Positions 19,290 through 27,816 are shown, counted from the first letter of the stretch. The stretch is 64,000 nt of DNA from Dermabacter sp. (GCA_030538475.1 JAUNTX010000004.1:186001-250000); one strand, 5' to 3'. A program made the numbers and translations. Notes: generated by a model not told the origin, from the letters alone.

Positions 19290-19319
19290 AGGTGTGGGGC
19301 CCGACTGGGCCCCACACCT
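19290..19319. terminator. second, bidirectional terminator hairpin
   Basis: 13-bp perfect stem (19290-19302 with 19307-19319), GACT loop, followed on the + strand by a T-containing stretch and on the - strand by CCCTTTC. It separates the rightward pullulanase from the leftward ilvA operon. Confidence 0.75.
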
Positions 19320-19363
19320 ACCTTGTCTGTTGCGCCGGGTCTCTGGGGGCTGCGCCGGGTGGC

Positions 19364-20674
19364 TCAGGTGAGGTAGCGGTACATCGGATCCATCGGATCG
19401 ATCCGCTCGATGTCCATGTTGGCCGTTGCCATGCGGGCCAGCAGTGGCTCCAGATCGTCCTTCGATCCGATTTCGAGGCCCACGAGTGCCGGGCCCTGTT
19501 CGCGATTGTTGCGCTTGATGTAGTCGAACAGCACGATGTCATCGTCCGGCCCGAGTACTTGCGCGAGGAAGCGGCGCAGCGCGCCCGGCTCTTGCGCGAA
19601 CGTCACGAGGAAGTAGTGCTTGAGGCCCTCGTACACGAGGGAGCGCTCGACCACTTCGTTGTACCGGGACACGTCGTTGTTGCCGCCGGAGACGATGACC
19701 ACCATGGCCGCGTCCGGGTCGGGGGAGCCGTCGGCCCCCTTCGGTGCGCTCACCGCGCCCGTGGCCACCGCCGCCGCGGCGAGGGCCCCCGCGGGCTCCG
19801 CGATGACGCCTTCGATCTGGTAGAGGTGCAGCATCTCGGTGCAGACCGCGCCCTCGTCGATCGCGAGAAGCTCGGGCGCCACCTCCTGCGTGATCGCGAA
19901 GGTGTAGCGGCCCACGCGCCGCACGGCGGCGCCGTCCACGAACGAATCGATGTCGGCCAGGGTGACGGGCTTGCCCTGGCGCAGGGCCGTCGCCATCGAC
20001 ACTGCGCCGGACGGCTCCACCCCGACGATCCGGGCCGACGGCACGCGCTCGCGCAGCCACGTGCCGCACCCGGCAAGGAGCCCGCCGCCGCCCACGGGCA
20101 GCACCACGGTATCGACGTCCTTGCCGTACTCCTCGCGAACCTGATCCACGGCTTCGGCGATGACCGTGCCCTGGCCGGTGATGACCGTGGGGTGATCGAA
20201 CGGCGGCACGAGCGTCGCGCCCGACCTGCCGGAGTCCAGGGCGGCCGCTTCGGCCGCGTCGTCGAAGGTATCGCCGATCATGATGAGCTCGACGTTGCTG
20301 CCGCCGAGGTCCAGGATGCGCTCGCGCTTTTGGCGCGGGGTCGTGGACGGCACGTAGATGCGGCCCTTCACATCGAGCGCCCGGCACGAGAAGGCCACGC
20401 CCTGCGCGTGATTGCCCGCGCTCGCCGCGACCACCCCCGCCTCGCGGGCGCTCGCGCTGAGCCCCGCCATGAACAGGTACGCGCCGCGCAGCTTGTAGGA
20501 GCGGACCGCCTGCAGATCTTCCCGCTTGAAGAACACGGAACACCCGGCGATCTCGCTGAGCCGCGGCGAGTACTCCACGGGGGTGCGGCGCACCACCCCA
20601 TCGAGGACGAGGGCGGCATCGTCGATGCTGCCCGCGGTGATGGCAGCGGGCACGGTCAAGGGGCCGGTGGTCAT
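19364..20674 (-). CDS. ilvA: threonine ammonia-lyase (biosynthetic threonine deaminase)
   Basis: 436 residues, the same size as the corynebacterial enzyme. PLP-dependent deamination of threonine to 2-oxobutanoate, first step towards isoleucine. Lys61 in RSYKLRGAY binds PLP; SAGNHAQGVAF and VGGGGLLAG hold substrate and phosphate. The C-terminal ~90 residues (HYFLVTFAQEPGALRRFL onward) are a single ACT-like regulatory domain, so isoleucine feedback control is expected. Third gene of a leftward run after carD and a PTS IIB gene, 41 bases downstream of the latter. No other branched-chain amino acid gene is adjacent, and no attenuator-like leader is seen. Confidence 0.93.
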   Translation of the reverse strand: MTTGPLTVPAAITAGSIDDAALVLDGVVRRTPVEYSPRLSEIAGCSVFFKREDLQAVRSYKLRGAYLFMAGLSASAREAGVVAASAGNHAQGVAFSCRALDVKGRIYVPSTTPRQKRERILDLGGSNVELIMIGDTFDDAAEAAALDSGRSGATLVPPFDHPTVITGQGTVIAEAVDQVREEYGKDVDTVVLPVGGGGLLAGCGTWLRERVPSARIVGVEPSGAVSMATALRQGKPVTLADIDSFVDGAAVRRVGRYTFAITQEVAPELLAIDEGAVCTEMLHLYQIEGVIAEPAGALAAAAVATGAVSAPKGADGSPDPDAAMVVIVSGGNNDVSRYNEVVERSLVYEGLKHYFLVTFAQEPGALRRFLAQVLGPDDDIVLFDYIKRNNREQGPALVGLEIGSKDDLEPLLARMATANMDIERIDPMDPMYRYLT

Positions 20675-20715
20675 GGCAGACGCTCCACAAAGAGTGCTGG
20701 GTGAGGCGGAAGAAA

Positions 20716-21003
20716 CTAGTAGCCGAGGACGGCGTCGAGGCTATCGAAGGTCACGGAATGATCCGTGCCCAGCAGGATCGACATGCCGCTGACCACGGGA
20801 ATCCCGATGGATTCCGGAATGGGAACGGTGGTCACGATCGCGTCCGCGTGAAACTGCGGGGAGAGCATATCCATGACCGTGGATTGAATCACCGCGGCTC
20901 GAATGCCCCGCTTCACGCAGTGCTTGATGATGTGATCCGCGATGAGCGTGGAGGTGGCCACGCCGGCGCCGCAGACCACCGCGATGGTTTTGAGCTCAGC
21001 CAT
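20716..21003 (-). CDS. orphan PTS IIB protein, galactitol/ascorbate type
   Basis: 95 residues, typical length for a free-standing IIB of the galactitol type. The phosphocysteine is Cys11 in VVCGAGVATSTL, the phosphate-binding loop of this family; IGIPVVSGM matches the later conserved block. IIB proteins accept phosphate from IIA and pass it to sugar bound by IIC, but no IIA, IIC or sugar-processing gene lies nearby. It sits 13 bases downstream of carD and 41 bases upstream of ilvA on the same strand. It may work with a distant PTS, or its phosphorylation may have a regulatory use; the latter is only inference. Confidence 0.82.
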   Translation of the reverse strand: MAELKTIAVVCGAGVATSTLIADHIIKHCVKRGIRAAVIQSTVMDMLSPQFHADAIVTTVPIPESIGIPVVSGMSILLGTDHSVTFDSLDAVLGY

Positions 21004-21016
21004 GGGGCATCCCGCC

Positions 21017-21499
21017 CTAGGAGGCGAGAACCTCGTCCAGAATCTGTTCCGCCCGCTCCTGGTCGCAATCTTCCGCGAGGGCCAGTTCGGAGGTGAGGAT
21101 CTGGCGCGCCTTGGACAGCATCCGCTTTTCTCCCGCGCTCAGGCCGCGATCCTGATCGCGGCGCCACAGGTCGCGCACCACTTCGGCCACCTTCTTGATG
21201 TCGCCCGAGGCGAGCTTTTCCACGTTGGCCTTGTAGCGGCGGGACCAGTTCGTCGGCTCCTCCGTGTACGGCTGACGCAGAACCTCGAAGACTTCGTCGA
21301 GCCCCTTCTGGTCCACGACATCGCGCACGCCCACCATGTCCACGTTGTCCGCGGGAACCTCGATCGTGAGATCGCCCTGCGCCACCTTGAGCTTGAGATA
21401 GGTGCGGGCCTTGCCCTTAATGGTGCGCTCTTTTACTTCCTCGATGAGAGCGGCGCCGTGATGGGGGTATACGACGGTTTCTCCGACGGTAAAGTTCAT
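21017..21499 (-). CDS. carD: CarD-family RNA polymerase-binding transcription factor
   Basis: 160 residues, as in mycobacterial CarD (about 162). The N-terminal Tudor-like RNAP-interaction domain begins [17 protein letters not shown] and includes [14 protein letters not shown]. The C-terminal helical DNA-binding domain contains [13 protein letters not shown] and the Trp in [19 protein letters not shown], matching the residue that wedges into the promoter minor groove. CarD stabilises open complexes and is usually essential. ATG 21499 has AAAGGGACC upstream. In many actinobacteria carD heads an operon with ispD/ispF; here it is followed instead by PTS IIB and ilvA. Confidence 0.95.
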   Translation of the reverse strand: MNFTVGETVVYPHHGAALIEEVKERTIKGKARTYLKLKVAQGDLTIEVPADNVDMVGVRDVVDQKGLDEVFEVLRQPYTEEPTNWSRRYKANVEKLASGDIKKVAEVVRDLWRRDQDRGLSAGEKRMLSKARQILTSELALAEDCDQERAEQILDEVLAS

Positions 21500-21676
21500 G
21501 TGTGAGGTCCCTTTCGTCCTCGAACCATTCTACCACCGATGCGTGTGCTAAAGTTCGCCACCCTCGGTTTCCGGGGGTCGGGACTTCAGGACCGACGGGC
21601 GCGCGCGTGCGGTAGGCTTGGGGGCGATCCCGTGTCCAGCGAGGAAGTGCCACCCCGCCCCCACCAGGAGTAATGC

Positions 21677-22180
21677 GTGAACATTCGCCGCCCTTCGACC
21701 CGCACTGCCGCGATCGTCGGCGCCGCCGCGCTCGGCCTCGCCCTCAGCGGCTGCGGCTATTTCAGCCCCGTTCAGACCCAGGTGTTCTACCAGAGCGCCG
21801 AGGGTGCGATCGCGAACCTCGACATCGAGGGCGTGGATAACCCCGTGGGTCTGCGCAACCTCGTCATCGTGGACGCCTCCGGCACCAAGACCCTCAGCGG
21901 TACTCTGACGAACCAGACCTCCACGGGGGTCATGGTGGATCTCGAAGTCTTTGACGGCGCCACCTCCGTGGCCACGGCCAGCTTCTTCGTTCCGGCGCAG
22001 GGCGCCGTCGAACTCGGCGGCGTGGACGGCACGTTCGATGTCTCCGCCATCACCGCGCCCGCTGGCGCGAACGCGATTGTTGTGGCGCGCGCGGGAGGGC
22101 TCGAAGAACCCATCACCGTGCCGATCCTCGACGATTCGCTCGATTACCTCGTGCCCGCCCCGAGCGACGGCGGCCAGTAG
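21677..22180 (+). CDS. small secreted lipoprotein, function unknown
   Basis: 167 residues. A signal peptide with Arg-rich N-region ends in lipobox LSGC, Cys26 being the lipidation site. The mature part is a predicted beta-rich domain (repeated short hydrophobic strands such as VVDLEVFDG, ATASFFVPAQGAVEL) of the kind found in actinobacterial DUF-type lipoproteins encoded near phosphate or copper genes; no family could be named with confidence. GTG 21677 has AGGAG 7 bases upstream. It converges on regX3 with a 27-base gap and is divergent from carD (177-base gap). Confidence 0.75.
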   Translation: MNIRRPSTRTAAIVGAAALGLALSGCGYFSPVQTQVFYQSAEGAIANLDIEGVDNPVGLRNLVIVDASGTKTLSGTLTNQTSTGVMVDLEVFDGATSVATASFFVPAQGAVELGGVDGTFDVSAITAPAGANAIVVARAGGLEEPITVPILDDSLDYLVPAPSDGGQ

Positions 22181-22207
22181 AAGAGGCCTCGCCGAACGTC
22201 GGCCCGG

Positions 22208-22906
22208 TTAGGCCCCGGTCTCGAACTTGTAGCCGAGCCCCCGCACCGTCACCAGGTGTACCGGCTTCTTCGGCTCCACCTCGATCTTTGCGCGCAGCCG
22301 CTTGACGTGTACGTCGAGCGTCTTCGTGTCGCCCACGTAGTTGGAGCCCCACACCCGGTCGATCAGCTGGCCGCGCGTGAGCACCCGGTCGGCGTTGCGC
22401 AGCAGCATCTCCAGGAGCTCGAACTCCTTGAGCGGCAGCGACACCTCGGTGCCGCGCACCCGCACCACGTGCCGCTCCACGTCCATCTCGATCCCGCCCG
22501 CCGACAGCACGGCCTCGCCCTGGCCCTCGCCCTGAGCACCGGCCAGATCGGCGCGCCGGAGCGCCGCCTTGATCCGCGCCAGCAGCTCGCGTGAGGAGTA
22601 CGGCTTCGTCACGTAGTCGTCGGCCCCGAGCTCGAGGCCCAGCACCTTGTCGAACTCGTCGTCCTTGGCGGTCAGCATGATGACCGGGACGGAGGAGGTC
22701 TTGCGGATCTCGCGGCACACCTCCGTGCCGCTCAGGCCCGGAAGCATGAGATCCAGCAGCACGAGGTCCGCGCCGTGCGCGGTGAAGATCGCGAGCCCCG
22801 CGGTGCCGGTCGCCGCGACCGCCACCTCGAAGCCTTCTTTGCGCAGCGAATAGCTGAGGGCGTCCGAAAAGGACTCTTCGTCTTCCACGATGAGGATGCG
22901 TGCCAT
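22208..22906 (-). CDS. regX3: response regulator RegX3 (OmpR family)
   Basis: 232 residues. The receiver domain (1-~120) has the acidic pocket EDE at 8-10, phosphoacceptor Asp52 in LVLLDLMLPG and Lys in YVTKPYS. The winged-helix DNA-binding domain (~135-230) ends with RLRAKIE and TVRGLGYKFE. Lying 6 bases after senX3 and divergent from phoU, it is the phosphate-starvation regulator by synteny with mycobacteria and corynebacteria. A Gly/Gln/Glu-rich linker (AGAQGEGQGEA) joins the domains. It likely acts at the PHO-box-like repeat at 24177-24209. Confidence 0.9.
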   Translation of the reverse strand: MARILIVEDEESFSDALSYSLRKEGFEVAVAATGTAGLAIFTAHGADLVLLDLMLPGLSGTEVCREIRKTSSVPVIMLTAKDDEFDKVLGLELGADDYVTKPYSSRELLARIKAALRRADLAGAQGEGQGEAVLSAGGIEMDVERHVVRVRGTEVSLPLKEFELLEMLLRNADRVLTRGQLIDRVWGSNYVGDTKTLDVHVKRLRAKIEVEPKKPVHLVTVRGLGYKFETGA

Positions 22907-22912
22907 GCGGAT

Positions 22913-24103
22913 CTAGTCTCCTGCGCTCAGGTGAGGGGATGGGGTCTGGGACGTGCCGTGATAGGCATCGTGGGCGAGCAGCGCCGGGATGCGCAGCGTG
23001 AAGGTGGAGCCGGAGCCCTCCTTCGACCACGCGGCCACGTCGCCGCCGTGATTGGAGGCGATGTGCTTGACGATGGCGAGGCCGAGGCCCGTGCCGCCGG
23101 TCGTGCGGCTGCGCGCCCGGTCCACGCGAAAGAAGCGCTCGAATACTCGCTCGAGGTTCTCCTGGGAGATGCCGATGCCGTCGTCCTTGACGGAGATTTC
23201 GACCATGCCGCGATCCACGCGGGTGGAGATGCCGATGCGGGTGCCGGAGGGGGAGTAGGTGAGGGCGTTGACGATGAGGTTCGAGACCGCGCTCGTGAGC
23301 ATCGAGGCGCTGCCGAACACCTGGAGCCCCGTGGTGCCGCCCACGCTGATGCCGATGCCCTGCGCTTCCGCGAGGGTCGCGTTGAGCGCCGCGGCCTCCG
23401 CCACCACGTCATCGATCTCCACTTCGGACGCGTCCACAAGATTCGCTGCGGCCTGCACGCGCGAAAGTTCGATGATCTCCTGCACCAGAACGGTGAGGCG
23501 CTTCGCCTCCGACTGCATCCGCTGGGCGAAGCGGCGCACCGCCACGGGATCCTCGGCCGCATCCTGCATCGTTTCCGCGAGCAGCCCGATCGCGCCGACG
23601 GGGGTCTTCAGTTCGTGCGACACGTTCGCTACGAAGTCGCGCCGGGTTTCGTCCACGCGGGCCAGTTGCGTGAGGTCGTCGGCGAGTAGGAGTACCTTCG
23701 AGCTGCCGAGCCTGCCGCAGCGCACGTGCATGACGACGGCCGGGTCGGCGCTGTTGGAGCGGCGCAGGCTCACCTGCTCACTGCGATACCCGTCGTGGCG
23801 CGACACCTGGGTCACGAGCTCCATGAGTTCCCGGCTCGCGAGCCGCGGGTAGTCGCCGCCCGTGGCGCGCACGATCCCGTAGCTGTAGGCGAGCGGCGAG
23901 GCCCGCAGCACGTCGCCCGCGGCATCCAGCACGACGTAGGCGGAGCTGAGCAGGGACAACACTTCGGTTGCGGGTTCGGGAATGACCGGCTCGGGGCGCG
24001 GCTGCTGCGTGCGCGAGATGCCCCGCACGGCGGCGTGCATGGCCACGGCTCCGGCGATGAGGCCGATCGCGAGCGCGAGGATGAGCAGGTACGGGGACTC
24101 CAC
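22913..24103 (-). CDS. senX3: sensor histidine kinase SenX3
   Basis: About 396 residues. One N-terminal membrane segment (LLILALAIGLIAGAVAMHA), a PAS-like region (~45-135), the dimerisation/phosphotransfer domain with His163 in VANVSHELKTPVGAIG, and an HATPase domain (N-box LIVNALTYSP, G1 VKDDGIGI, F-box FERFFRVD, G2 TGGTGLGLAIVKHI). The lack of a large extracellular domain fits SenX3, which senses phosphate through PstB/PhoU rather than outside the cell. The start is uncertain: GTG 24103 preferred, GTG 24109 and 24142 are in frame. Confidence 0.9.
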   Translation of the reverse strand: MESPYLLILALAIGLIAGAVAMHAAVRGISRTQQPRPEPVIPEPATEVLSLLSSAYVVLDAAGDVLRASPLAYSYGIVRATGGDYPRLASRELMELVTQVSRHDGYRSEQVSLRRSNSADPAVVMHVRCGRLGSSKVLLLADDLTQLARVDETRRDFVANVSHELKTPVGAIGLLAETMQDAAEDPVAVRRFAQRMQSEAKRLTVLVQEIIELSRVQAAANLVDASEVEIDDVVAEAAALNATLAEAQGIGISVGGTTGLQVFGSASMLTSAVSNLIVNALTYSPSGTRIGISTRVDRGMVEISVKDDGIGISQENLERVFERFFRVDRARSRTTGGTGLGLAIVKHIASNHGGDVAAWSKEGSGSTFTLRIPALLAHDAYHGTSQTPSPHLSAGD

Positions 24104-24176
24104 ACCCACCAGCGTAGGGGGTGGCGCGCAGTGCGGGAACACCTGCTGCTAGTGTCGAGTGTTTTAGACGCTCGCT

Positions 24177-24209
24177 GTTCACCTTCAGGCCGAAAGACGT
24201 TCACGTCCT
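24177..24209. promoter_or_regulatory. PHO-box-like direct repeat (candidate RegX3/PhoP site)
   Basis: GTTCACC at 24177-24183 and GTTCACG at 24199-24205 lie exactly 22 bases apart, i.e. two 11-base steps. Actinobacterial PhoP/RegX3 boxes are direct repeats of GTTCACC-like units every 11 bases; the middle unit here is degenerate. The position, 50-80 bases upstream of phoU and on the far side from senX3, would suit control of phoU and autoregulation. No binding data; prediction from pattern and context. Confidence 0.55.
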
Positions 24210-24258
24210 GTGGGAAGAATTGGCCGAGGCCATGCCCCCAGTGGAAAAGAGAAACAAC

Positions 24259-24936
24259 ATGCGTGAGGCTTTTCAGAGCGACCTCCAGGAACTGCGCGAC
24301 GGCTTAATCGAGATGAACGTGCTCGTGGCAACCGCGGTGGAGGATGCCTCGAGGGCGCTGTTCACCGGAGACCTGGCCCTCGCGGAACGCGTGATCGCGG
24401 CCGATCAGGCCATCGACGAGCGCCAGCAGGAGCTCGACGAACGAGCGGTCGATATCCTCGCCCGCCAGTCGCCCGTGGCGACCGACCTGCGCACGGTCGT
24501 GGCCGCGCTGCGCATGAGCGCCTCGCTCGAGCGCATGGGCGACCTCGGCGAACACATCGCGCTCGTGCTGCGCCGCCGCCACCCGAACCCCGTGATCCCG
24601 GCGCACTTGCGGCCCACGCTCGAGCGCCTCGCGGAACTCACCGTCAACGCGATCCGCGACGCGGGCGAAGTGCTGCGCACCCGGGACCTCGCGCTCGCCG
24701 CCGTGGTCGAAGAGCGCGACCGGCGCATCGACGAGCTCATGGGCGAGGTCTACGCCGCGCTCGGGCAAGACGATGCGGACTACACCGTCAAGGAGGCCGT
24801 GGACCTCACGCTGCTCGCGCGCTTCTACGAGCGCCTCGGCGATCACGCCGTCTCGCTCGTGCGTCGCGTGGGCTTCCTCGTGACGGGCGATTCGCTCGAC
24901 CCGCACTCGGCCCGCACGGACGTCGAGGAGTTCTAG
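24259..24936 (+). CDS. phoU: phosphate signalling/transport regulator PhoU
   Basis: 225 residues made of two three-helix PhoU repeats (~1-115 and ~116-225). Metal-binding helix motifs are visible in DLRTVVAALRMSASLERMGDLGEH (quoted in part: LERMGDLGEH) and again in FYERLGDHAVSLVRR. PhoU links the Pst transporter to the SenX3-type kinase and restrains the phosphate-starvation response. ATG 24259 begins MREAFQSDL, the usual N-terminus of actinobacterial PhoU; the ribosome site is weak (GAGAAAC). Divergent from senX3-regX3 across ~155 bases. Confidence 0.93.
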   Translation: MREAFQSDLQELRDGLIEMNVLVATAVEDASRALFTGDLALAERVIAADQAIDERQQELDERAVDILARQSPVATDLRTVVAALRMSASLERMGDLGEHIALVLRRRHPNPVIPAHLRPTLERLAELTVNAIRDAGEVLRTRDLALAAVVEERDRRIDELMGEVYAALGQDDADYTVKEAVDLTLLARFYERLGDHAVSLVRRVGFLVTGDSLDPHSARTDVEEF

Positions 24937-24948
24937 GGCGAGGGTGTC

Positions 24949-25323
24949 CTAGCCACGATTGGGGCGCGGGCGGCGCATCACCAGGCGCTCCGCGCCCTCT
25001 TTCGTGCCCTGGCGCGCGAGCGTCTGGATCCCGGCGATCACCGTGCCGGACAGGATGGTCCACAGGGCGATGCGCCACGCGGGAATCCGCTCGTACTCGC
25101 TCGACATCTGCGCCACGTCGGCCTTCGAATACCCCTCCTTGCGCGCCAGCTTCTGGCGCTCGCGCAGGGACTTCTCCGATTCCTTCTGGGTCTTCTTATC
25201 CGGCGCGTCCTCGTGGAACGCGGCCTGCCACCCCGCCTTGAGCAGGCGATTGCCGATAATGCCGGCGGCAATCGAGGCGGCGGTCATCGCGACCTTCACG
25301 AGCGGGTTCACGGGTGCTGCCAC
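24949..25323 (-). CDS. DUF4235 small membrane protein
   Basis: 124 residues. An N-terminal hydrophobic segment (KVAMTAASIAAGIIGNRLL) is followed by GW and a charged Lys/Glu-rich stretch with coiled-coil character (~42-75), then a second hydrophobic segment (PAWRIALWTILSGTVIAGI) and a basic tail. This is the DUF4235 layout; function unknown, actinobacteria-specific. GTG 25323 has AGGAGG 8 bases upstream. It lies 45 bases downstream of the LCP gene and converges on phoU (12-base gap). The charged middle is longer than in most members. Confidence 0.72.
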   Translation of the reverse strand: MAAPVNPLVKVAMTAASIAAGIIGNRLLKAGWQAAFHEDAPDKKTQKESEKSLRERQKLARKEGYSKADVAQMSSEYERIPAWRIALWTILSGTVIAGIQTLARQGTKEGAERLVMRRPRPNRG

Positions 25324-25368
25324 GGCGGGGCCTCCTGCGGGATATGAAGCGGTGGGGGTGGCTCCACG

Positions 25369-26400
25369 CTAGCCGGTGGAACTGACATAGTCTTCCATGG
25401 TGTCCTCGCGGATCGCCTCTCGGAAGGCATCCATGGCTTCTTCATCGGTGCCCACGACGGACGCGCCGCCGCTGGTCATAAACGGATCGCCGTGCGGGAC
25501 GGAGAGGTAGCGAATCGTGGAGGGGCGCAGGTCGCGGCTCGCGAGGCCGAGTTCCACGATCTTTTCGGGAGTGAGCGCCGAATCGACGGTGAGGTGGGGG
25601 CTGATCTCTCCCGTGAGCGTGACGATCTTTCCCGGATCCAGGAGCGTGCCGCCGCTGATGATCTTCTGGGCGATGGCCTTCATGACGGCCCGCTGATTCG
25701 CGTTGCGCTGGAAGTCGCCGCCCGCGAACTGGTAGCGCTGGCGCACGAAGGTGAGGGTCTCGGCGCCGTTCAGGTGCTGGATGCCCTCGGTGAACTGCAC
25801 GCCGTCGCCCTCGAACGTTTCGGGAATCTCGACGTCGATGCCGCCGAGCGCGTCCACGATGGCCTCGATCCCATCGAAGTCCACGAGGGCCACGTGATCA
25901 ATCTCGGTGCCCACGTAGTTTTCAACGGTGGCGACGGCGAGCGGCACGCCGCCGAAGGCGAGCGCCGCGTTGATGCGATCCTGCCCGTGCCCGGGGATCT
26001 CGACGTAGAGGTCGCGGGGGAAGCTCGAGACGTAGGCGTACTGTCCGTCGGCGCTGATGTGCACGAGCATCATGACGTCCGAGCGCTGACCGAACACACC
26101 CTCGGCCGCTTGCGCTTCGGGATCGCGCTTATCGGAGCCGAGCAGCAGGATGTTCGTGCCCGCGCCCTCGGCGGGCGCATCGCCATCCGACGCGGTCCGG
26201 GTCACGTCCACGAACGTCACGTCCTTGACGTACGCATCCCGCAGGGTCCAGAGGTACCCGCCCACGGCGAGGGCCGCGATGAGCAGGGGGGCGAGCACCG
26301 CCGTGAGGCACAGCCACAGGGTGCGGCGGCTGCGCTTGGTATCTCCCGCGCGCTGGTCGTCGCTCTCGGCGAAATCCTCGGCGTTGAACGTCTCGTTCAC
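25369..26400 (-). CDS. LytR-CpsA-Psr (LCP) family protein
   Basis: 343 residues: short cytoplasmic N-terminus, one membrane helix (~30-50), then an extracellular LCP domain (~80-270). Key motifs are TNILLLGSDKRDPEA, RSDVMMLVHI (conserved Arg-x-Asp), SSFPRDLYVEIPGHG, NAALAFGG and the Arg-rich ETLTFVRQRYQF..GDFQRNANQR block. Catalyses or assists attachment of lipid-linked glycopolymers to peptidoglycan. This is the simple one-helix form, unlike the multi-helix LCP at 12357-14237. GTG 26400; 43 bases after the trmB stop on the same strand. Confidence 0.9.
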   Translation of the reverse strand: MNETFNAEDFAESDDQRAGDTKRSRRTLWLCLTAVLAPLLIAALAVGGYLWTLRDAYVKDVTFVDVTRTASDGDAPAEGAGTNILLLGSDKRDPEAQAAEGVFGQRSDVMMLVHISADGQYAYVSSFPRDLYVEIPGHGQDRINAALAFGGVPLAVATVENYVGTEIDHVALVDFDGIEAIVDALGGIDVEIPETFEGDGVQFTEGIQHLNGAETLTFVRQRYQFAGGDFQRNANQRAVMKAIAQKIISGGTLLDPGKIVTLTGEISPHLTVDSALTPEKIVELGLASRDLRPSTIRYLSVPHGDPFMTSGGASVVGTDEEAMDAFREAIREDTMEDYVSSTG

Positions 26401-26443
26401 GGCATCGGCCTTCTCTCAGGGCGCGTCGTGCGCGCGGCTCCCA

Positions 26444-27325
26444 CTAGCGTTTCCGAGTGTACGTGAGCTCCCAGACCAGTCGGCCGGCCGCATGGGCCTT
26501 GTTCTCGAAAGCCGTCGTGACTCGCCCCTCGAAACGGGGCGAAAAACCGCGCTCTGGCATGTCCTCGGGGATCGGATCGGTCGTGGTGCCCGCCGGCCGC
26601 GGGCCGTTCGGATACACGTTTTCCACGAGCCCCTCGGCCTCGAGTGCGGCAAACGCGCGGGCCTGATGGGCGCCGTAGTCCGCCCAGTCGGTCGCCGTGC
26701 GCACGCGGGCACCGGGGGTGAGCAGCGGCAGGAGCGAGCGCAGAAAGTCCTCGGACATGAGGCGCCGCTTGTGGTGCTTCGCCTTGTGCCACGGATCGGC
26801 GAAGAAGATCCACACCTCGCTGATGGAACCCGCGGGAAGGAGCGTAGCCAGGCTGTGCTGGGCATCGATCTCGAGCAGCCGCACGTTGTCAGGCAGCCCC
26901 AGGCGCTCGAGGTGTAGGAGGGTCTGCGCGATTCCCGGACGGTACACCTCGAAGGCGAGGAAGTTGACCTCGGGCCGCGCCGCCGCCGCGGCGGCAATGG
27001 AATCGCCCTGGCCGCTGCCGATCTCCACGATGAGCGGGTGATCGTTGCCGAAGATCGCGCGGGGATCCAGGCGCACGCCCGGGGCCGCGAGCGTATCGCG
27101 CTGCCCCCGCTGGACATCCAGCACGTAGCGCTCGGCAAACGCCCGCTCGGCGCGCTCTTGCGCGGCCGTGAGCCGGCTGCCGCGCCGCACGAACGAGACG
27201 ATCTCGCGGCGGGGCCGCCCTGCGGGAGGGCCGGGAGGATCGCCCGCGAGGGGACCGGAGGGATCGCTCGCCGACGGGCTCGTCGGCGCCCTCCCGGCGG
27301 CAGGATCGGGCACGGACTCAGGCAC
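26444..27325 (-). CDS. trmB: tRNA (guanine-N7-)-methyltransferase
   Basis: 293 residues with a ~45-residue Pro/Ser/Gly-rich N-terminal extension. The Rossmann methyltransferase core has VEIGSGQGDSI (SAM loop) and FLAFEVYRPGIA. The TrmB signature DPWHKAKHHKRRLM follows, with a C-terminal ARVRTATDWADYGAH. It installs m7G46 in the variable loop of tRNAs. The GTG start at 27325 overlaps the last 8 bases of the Rieske protein gene, indicating translational coupling. The HAK in place of the common PKK in the DPWPKKRHHKRR motif is a mild variation. Confidence 0.92.
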   Translation of the reverse strand: MPESVPDPAAGRAPTSPSASDPSGPLAGDPPGPPAGRPRREIVSFVRRGSRLTAAQERAERAFAERYVLDVQRGQRDTLAAPGVRLDPRAIFGNDHPLIVEIGSGQGDSIAAAAAARPEVNFLAFEVYRPGIAQTLLHLERLGLPDNVRLLEIDAQHSLATLLPAGSISEVWIFFADPWHKAKHHKRRLMSEDFLRSLLPLLTPGARVRTATDWADYGAHQARAFAALEAEGLVENVYPNGPRPAGTTTDPIPEDMPERGFSPRFEGRVTTAFENKAHAAGRLVWELTYTRKR

Positions 27326-27806
27326 GGGACACCTGGTCGCCCGCGAGCGTCAGGGCAACGGGCACGAGCGGGGTTTCGGCCGGGCCGCCCTTGACATCGC
27401 CGGATTCGGCATCGAACGTCGAGTTGTGGCACGGGCAGTGCAGCACCGGCCCCTGGGGCGTGAGCGCGCAGCCCTGATGCGTGCAGTACGCCTCGAAGCC
27501 GTGCAGGTCATCGCCCTCGCCGCGCACGACCGCGACGAAGGCGCGCTGCCCACCGAAGTTCACAATCGTGGTCGAGTGCTCGGGAAGTTCCGCGAGGCTC
27601 ACCGTGCCCGCTTCGCCCGCCTGCACTTCGTCGGGCTGAAGGCCCCCGCGATCAGGTCCGCACCCCGCGAGCGCGACGGCCGCCGCTCCCGCGAGGGAGA
27701 GGGCGGCGAGGTCGCGCCGGGGCACGCACGCGCCGCCGCACGCGCCGTGGGAGGCGGTGGCGGTGGGCGTCTCGGGCTGGCCGGGGGTGTGCTGGCGTGT
27801 GCTCAT
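27318..27806 (-). CDS. Tat-exported Rieske [2Fe-2S] lipoprotein
   Basis: 162 residues. The N-terminus has a twin-arginine motif (Arg30-Arg31 in PRRDLAALSL) and a lipobox-like ending (LAGC, Cys49), so it is probably Tat-exported and lipid-anchored. The C-terminal Rieske domain carries cluster ligands Cys108/His110 (CTHQGC) and Cys124/His127 (CPCHNS), with Cys113/Cys126 placed for the usual disulfide. Small Rieske proteins of this kind pass electrons outside the membrane, but no cytochrome b or oxygenase partner is adjacent. It starts 10 bases after the GH65 gene and overlaps trmB by 8 bases. Confidence 0.87.
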   Translation of the reverse strand: MSTRQHTPGQPETPTATASHGACGGACVPRRDLAALSLAGAAAVALAGCGPDRGGLQPDEVQAGEAGTVSLAELPEHSTTIVNFGGQRAFVAVVRGEGDDLHGFEAYCTHQGCALTPQGPVLHCPCHNSTFDAESGDVKGGPAETPLVPVALTLAGDQVSRA

Positions 27807-27816
27807 GGGGTGCAGC

